DNA of 64,000 nucleotides, taken from contig NC_079515.1 of assembly GCF_000801105.2 (NCBI RefSeq), positions 17,135,407 to 17,199,406 of the forward strand, given 5' to 3'. Positions 61,401 through 64,000 of this stretch are shown piece after piece. The DNA comes from Raphanus sativus. Lineage: Eukaryota > Streptophyta > Magnoliopsida > Brassicales > Brassicaceae. A model generated the notes under the pieces. It searched no databases and was not told where the DNA came from. It saw nothing but the letters and a program-made list of their open reading frames with translations. The position numbers and the translations under genes are program-made. Position 1 is the first letter of the stretch; each line of letters starts with the position of its first letter.

Positions 61401-62400
61401 TGACTTGTCCAATGCCCACAACACCACACGCCTTGTCATCCGCAAGTCGAACAGAGCCCATGTTTCCAGCCTTGTACGTTTCAAACCACTCCCTGTTAGG
61501 GGTCATGTGGAATGAAGCGCCTGTATCCATTATCCAGGTATCCGAGTGATCACCTGACGTAACAGCAAGCATATCTGAATCAGCTGATCCTTCCGAGTCT
61601 TCCACCTTCTGAACCATGTTTGCAGAGTTCGACGTCTCCTTCGAATTCTGCCCTTTGTCCGGACAGTCTCTCCTATAGTGGCCAGGCTTGCCACACCTAT
61701 AGCAGACTACTTTCTTCCCGAACTTTGACTTTGACCTTTTCTTGCTAGTATCATCCTGCTGCTTCCCCCGCTGCCTTCCTCTATCCTGACTGACATACAG
61801 CCCGTCACCTTGAGAGTTGTCACCCACGCCTGTATTCTGCCTTCTCTCATGGTGAGAGAGTAGTGCTGCAGAAACTGTCTCCAGCTTTATGGTCGTTTTA
61901 TCGACTGTTAGAGCTGTTAACAACGTCTCATATTGAGGAGGCAGAGAACACAGCAAGATCATGGCTTGATCTTCGTCCTCAATCTTCACATCCACACGAA
62001 CCAGATCCCCGATGATTTGATTGAAGTTGTTGACGTGTGCAACCAGATCCCCGCTCTCAGACATCTTCAAACCGAACAACCTCTGCTTGAGGTATAGTTT
62101 GCTAGATAACGATTTTGACATATACATCTTTTCCAACTTATCCCACATCTCCTTACAAGTTGTGAGGTCCATCACCTGATGTGTTATGTCATCCGACAAA
62201 CAGAGTCGAATCGTTGAGACGGCCTTATCCTGCATCTCTTCCCAATCATCCTGATCCATCGCTTCCGGTTTCGTCTCCAACAGAGACTTCTTCATCCCTT
62301 GCTGCGTAAGCAAGTCCTTAACACGCCGTTGCCACAGACCGAAATTTCCCTTCCCATCGAATCTTGGAACATCGAACTTAAGAGAACTTCCTCCGGTCAT
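58462..62400 (-). CDS. Copia polyprotein gag-protease-integrase-RT-RNase H, one in-frame stop
   Basis: It opens at ATG 62398-62400 (MTGGSSLKFDVPRFDGKGNF) and ends at 58462. Gag comes first, with a zinc knuckle at residues 233-246 (CYRCGKPGHYRRDC). Protease has DTGA at 292-295. Integrase has its zinc site at H423, H428, C454, C457 and the D484, D547, E583 triad. RT begins near residue 830 and carries LYVDDMLIA in the second part. RNase H has STTEAEYMAL. The only defect seen is a TAA at 59602-59604, codon 933, inside RT. The frame resumes directly after it with the same phase, so the remaining ~379 codons are uninterrupted. This stop is one C-to-T change from CAA (Gln). Domain content and gag resemble the Tnt1/Tork group. 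Confidence 0.93.
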
Positions 62401-62422
62401 CCTTTAGGGTTCGCAACCTAAA

Positions 62423-62434
62423 GCTCTGATACCA
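62423..62434 (-). other. Primer-binding site of the Copia element
   Basis: TGGTATCAGAGC on the minus strand, two bases inside the 5' LTR, complementary to the 3' end of initiator methionine tRNA as is usual for Copia. Confidence 0.93.
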
Positions 62435-62436
62435 CT

Positions 62437-62676
62437 TGTTGAGAACAGCCTTCTTAGGTTAGAAGAAGAATAGAGAAGAAAACGTATTGAGGCAAATACC
62501 CGTTTAGGGTTTCTTATTAATGATGTGTTTTTAATTTACAAACCCTTAGACCCATATTTATACAGCCTCAAAAAAACCCGATTTCCTTTTCCCAATAGAA
62601 ATAGTAACTACGTCCGACCCACGAGTGTTGGGCATTTTACTGGTACAACAGAGATTTAAGACACACAGATGCAACA
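62437..62676 (-). repeat. 5' LTR of the Copia element (240 bp)
   Basis: TG...CA ends; matches 58119-58388 without substitutions except for the replaced block at 62609-62628. Confidence 0.95.
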
Positions 62677-62681
62677 GTAGT
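62677..62681. repeat. Target-site duplication GTAGT, right copy (Copia)
   Basis: Identical to 58114-58118. Confidence 0.95.
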
Positions 62682-64000
62682 TTCACATTGTAGCTTCCAT
62701 TTTGAAAACAAAACGCAAAGTAAGCTAGACTCAGGGGAGAACGTCGAGCTGTCTGGTATAGCTCAGGATATTTTGCAGATACTACAGAATCTGATGAAAC
62801 TGAGTATGTGTCTTCTGTTATTACATCATCCATGAAGTCACCAGTATTGCTGAATCCCCATTTTTTTTCATGATAGTTCATAGCTGAACCGGTTAATCCA
62901 TATTTATCACCCTCATATAAAAACCTTCCTCGAGGGTTTTTGATAGTGACATCAGGTCCCCCACAGTTTATATGAAGGGATCTGCTATCTGTGAGAAGAT
63001 AAATTTCTTGTAAGATCATATTCAAACTAAAAACAACTTGAAAATGGAAGCAAAACAGAAGACAAACAAAACTAACACTTACGATTATTACACTGGTTTA
63101 TGGCAGAACATGGAAGAAGTCTGGTTCTGTATTAAGAACAATGAGTTAATAAATTTTTACAAAAAAAAAACAATGAGTTAATAACAGTAGGCATGGTGAA
63201 ATGGGTTAGACTGGTCAAAAAAGTTCTTACAGACTGTTTCGTGAACTCGAGCTCTTATATGTGTTTACATTCCTGCATCAAAACATAAAATTCATTAAGC
63301 TTTCAGAAAGTCTGAAAGAAAGAAAAGAAAACAGTAGTTTTTTGTTAAGCAGCAGTAGTTAGGATAACAATAGAAGAACATACGTCCTCTCTCTGCAGCT
63401 TGGAGACCATGTGAAGTTATTATAGGAAAGATCACTGTCCATTAAAAACGACAAAACAAAGCAAGAGATTATATAGCCTATTAAGGTTGAGATATTTTTT
63501 GACATGAAAGTGACACTGGCCATACATATTGGTGCTTGCCGTAAGGAAAGGTCCTGATTCAATTTTTCCTGACAACATATTTCCAGCCAAATATCTAAAA
63601 AAATATTGAAACTAGGAGATGAGTTTTAAAACGTTGCTTCATACTCCAACATGCTCTAATCATTTAATACTAATGGTACATACGTTTATTTTGGTGCGAA
63701 TGCATCTGCGGGTATTTCTCCAGTCAGTCTATTAAAGGAAAGATCGCTGCCCCGAAAAGAAAAAAAAACATCACAGTCAAAAGATTGGATGGTGTTACAA
63801 AAAATTCGAGTGATATACATGAGATTTACAGAGTCATGAGATAGGGAAGATCCCAGATAGTGGTTGGGATAGGTCCTGTTAAGTTCATATTTCTGAGAAT
63901 CCTGAAATATTAACCGAATCAGTATTGAGTCTTAAACACATGTCTATACAGCATATGCTCGACCAGAGACATTAATAACTGTAAGAGACACTGCATACAA

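Larger units (their letters stand above)
58119..62676 (-). mobile_element. Ty1/copia LTR retrotransposon, Tork-type, nearly intact
   Basis: 4,558 bp on the minus strand, so its 5' LTR is on the right. It has LTRs with TG...CA ends, a GTAGT target duplication, an initiator-Met primer site and one long polyprotein with the Copia order (integrase before RT). It lies in the malectin exon of the second kinase, in the same sense. The LTRs are identical outside one replaced block, so insertion was very recent. Confidence 0.96.
55887..63901 (-). pseudogene. Second LRR-malectin receptor kinase, disrupted by a Copia element (5' part beyond the window)
   Basis: Tandem paralogue of the 35166-47475 gene with the same exon plan. 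Exons 3' to 5': 55887-56171, 56285-56438, 56514-56745, 56829-57039, 57244-57335, 57407-57562, 57655-57675, 57764-57959, 58037-58118, [Copia], 62677-62988, 63083-63126, 63231-63272, 63384-63434, 63526-63594, 63684-63746, 63830-63901. The kinase is intact ([25 protein letters not shown]). TM is at PFILVVTALILSLTFLIFGA. The element lies inside the malectin exon after NVKL; without it and one TSD the exon would be 389 bp, 3 more than in the paralogue. A TAA at 63686-63688, in the frame used by both neighbouring exons, adds a second likely break. The N-terminus lies past 64000. Confidence 0.85.

Noticed and set aside
60007..61549. Several plus-strand frames of 70-190 codons inside the Copia element
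   Set aside because: They are antisense shadows of the 932-codon polyprotein frame.

Overview
The window is nuclear DNA of a flowering plant, most likely a Brassicaceae species. It is AT-rich, has short GT-AG introns, carries two tandem receptor kinases of the LRR-VIII-2 type (the group holding the Arabidopsis At1g297xx/RKF1 genes), and is full of plant transposons: Helitrons, Ty3/gypsy, Ty1/copia, hAT and Tourist-like elements. There is no bacterial, organellar or CRISPR content.

Positions 1-34774 look like Helitron territory on the minus strand. A Rep/helicase gene runs off the left edge (its HUH relaxase motif is the first thing in the window). Its first exon is split by a 9,044-bp Ty3/gypsy element of the Tat type (3706-12749, TSD TCTGT, LTRs 4/584 different). 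To the right lie RPA70-like single-strand-binding genes on the same strand, small lineage-specific genes and an F-box-family C-terminal-domain gene. A Helitron-like 5' terminus on the minus strand sits at 34774. These parts fit one large RPA-carrying Helitron, with its 3' end outside the window.

A block of 100 N (22834-22933) separates two almost identical copies of a ~9.9-kb segment (12916-22833 and 22934-32828). The copies begin and end exactly at the two contig ends, and single-base indels cluster toward those ends. The simplest reading is two overlapping contigs that were not merged, so the paired genes probably represent one locus each.

Positions 35166-47475 hold a complete 25-exon LRR-malectin receptor kinase on the minus strand (1,002 codons by splice-site reconstruction). 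Its introns carry two nested Tourist-like MITEs, a (GA)42 tract, a 1,230-bp non-autonomous Helitron, further Helitron ends and a 707-bp hAT MITE.

Positions 47640-55860 are intergenic. They hold short exon fragments resembling EB1 and LSM2, a 710-bp hAT MITE, a 1.2-kb region dense in TTTATAAA words, and a decayed LINE RNase H.

Positions 55887-64000 hold a second, tandem LRR-malectin kinase, broken in its malectin exon by a very young Ty1/copia (Tork-type) element (58119-62676, TSD GTAGT). It also has a probable in-frame stop in an LRR exon. Its N-terminal exons lie beyond the right edge.
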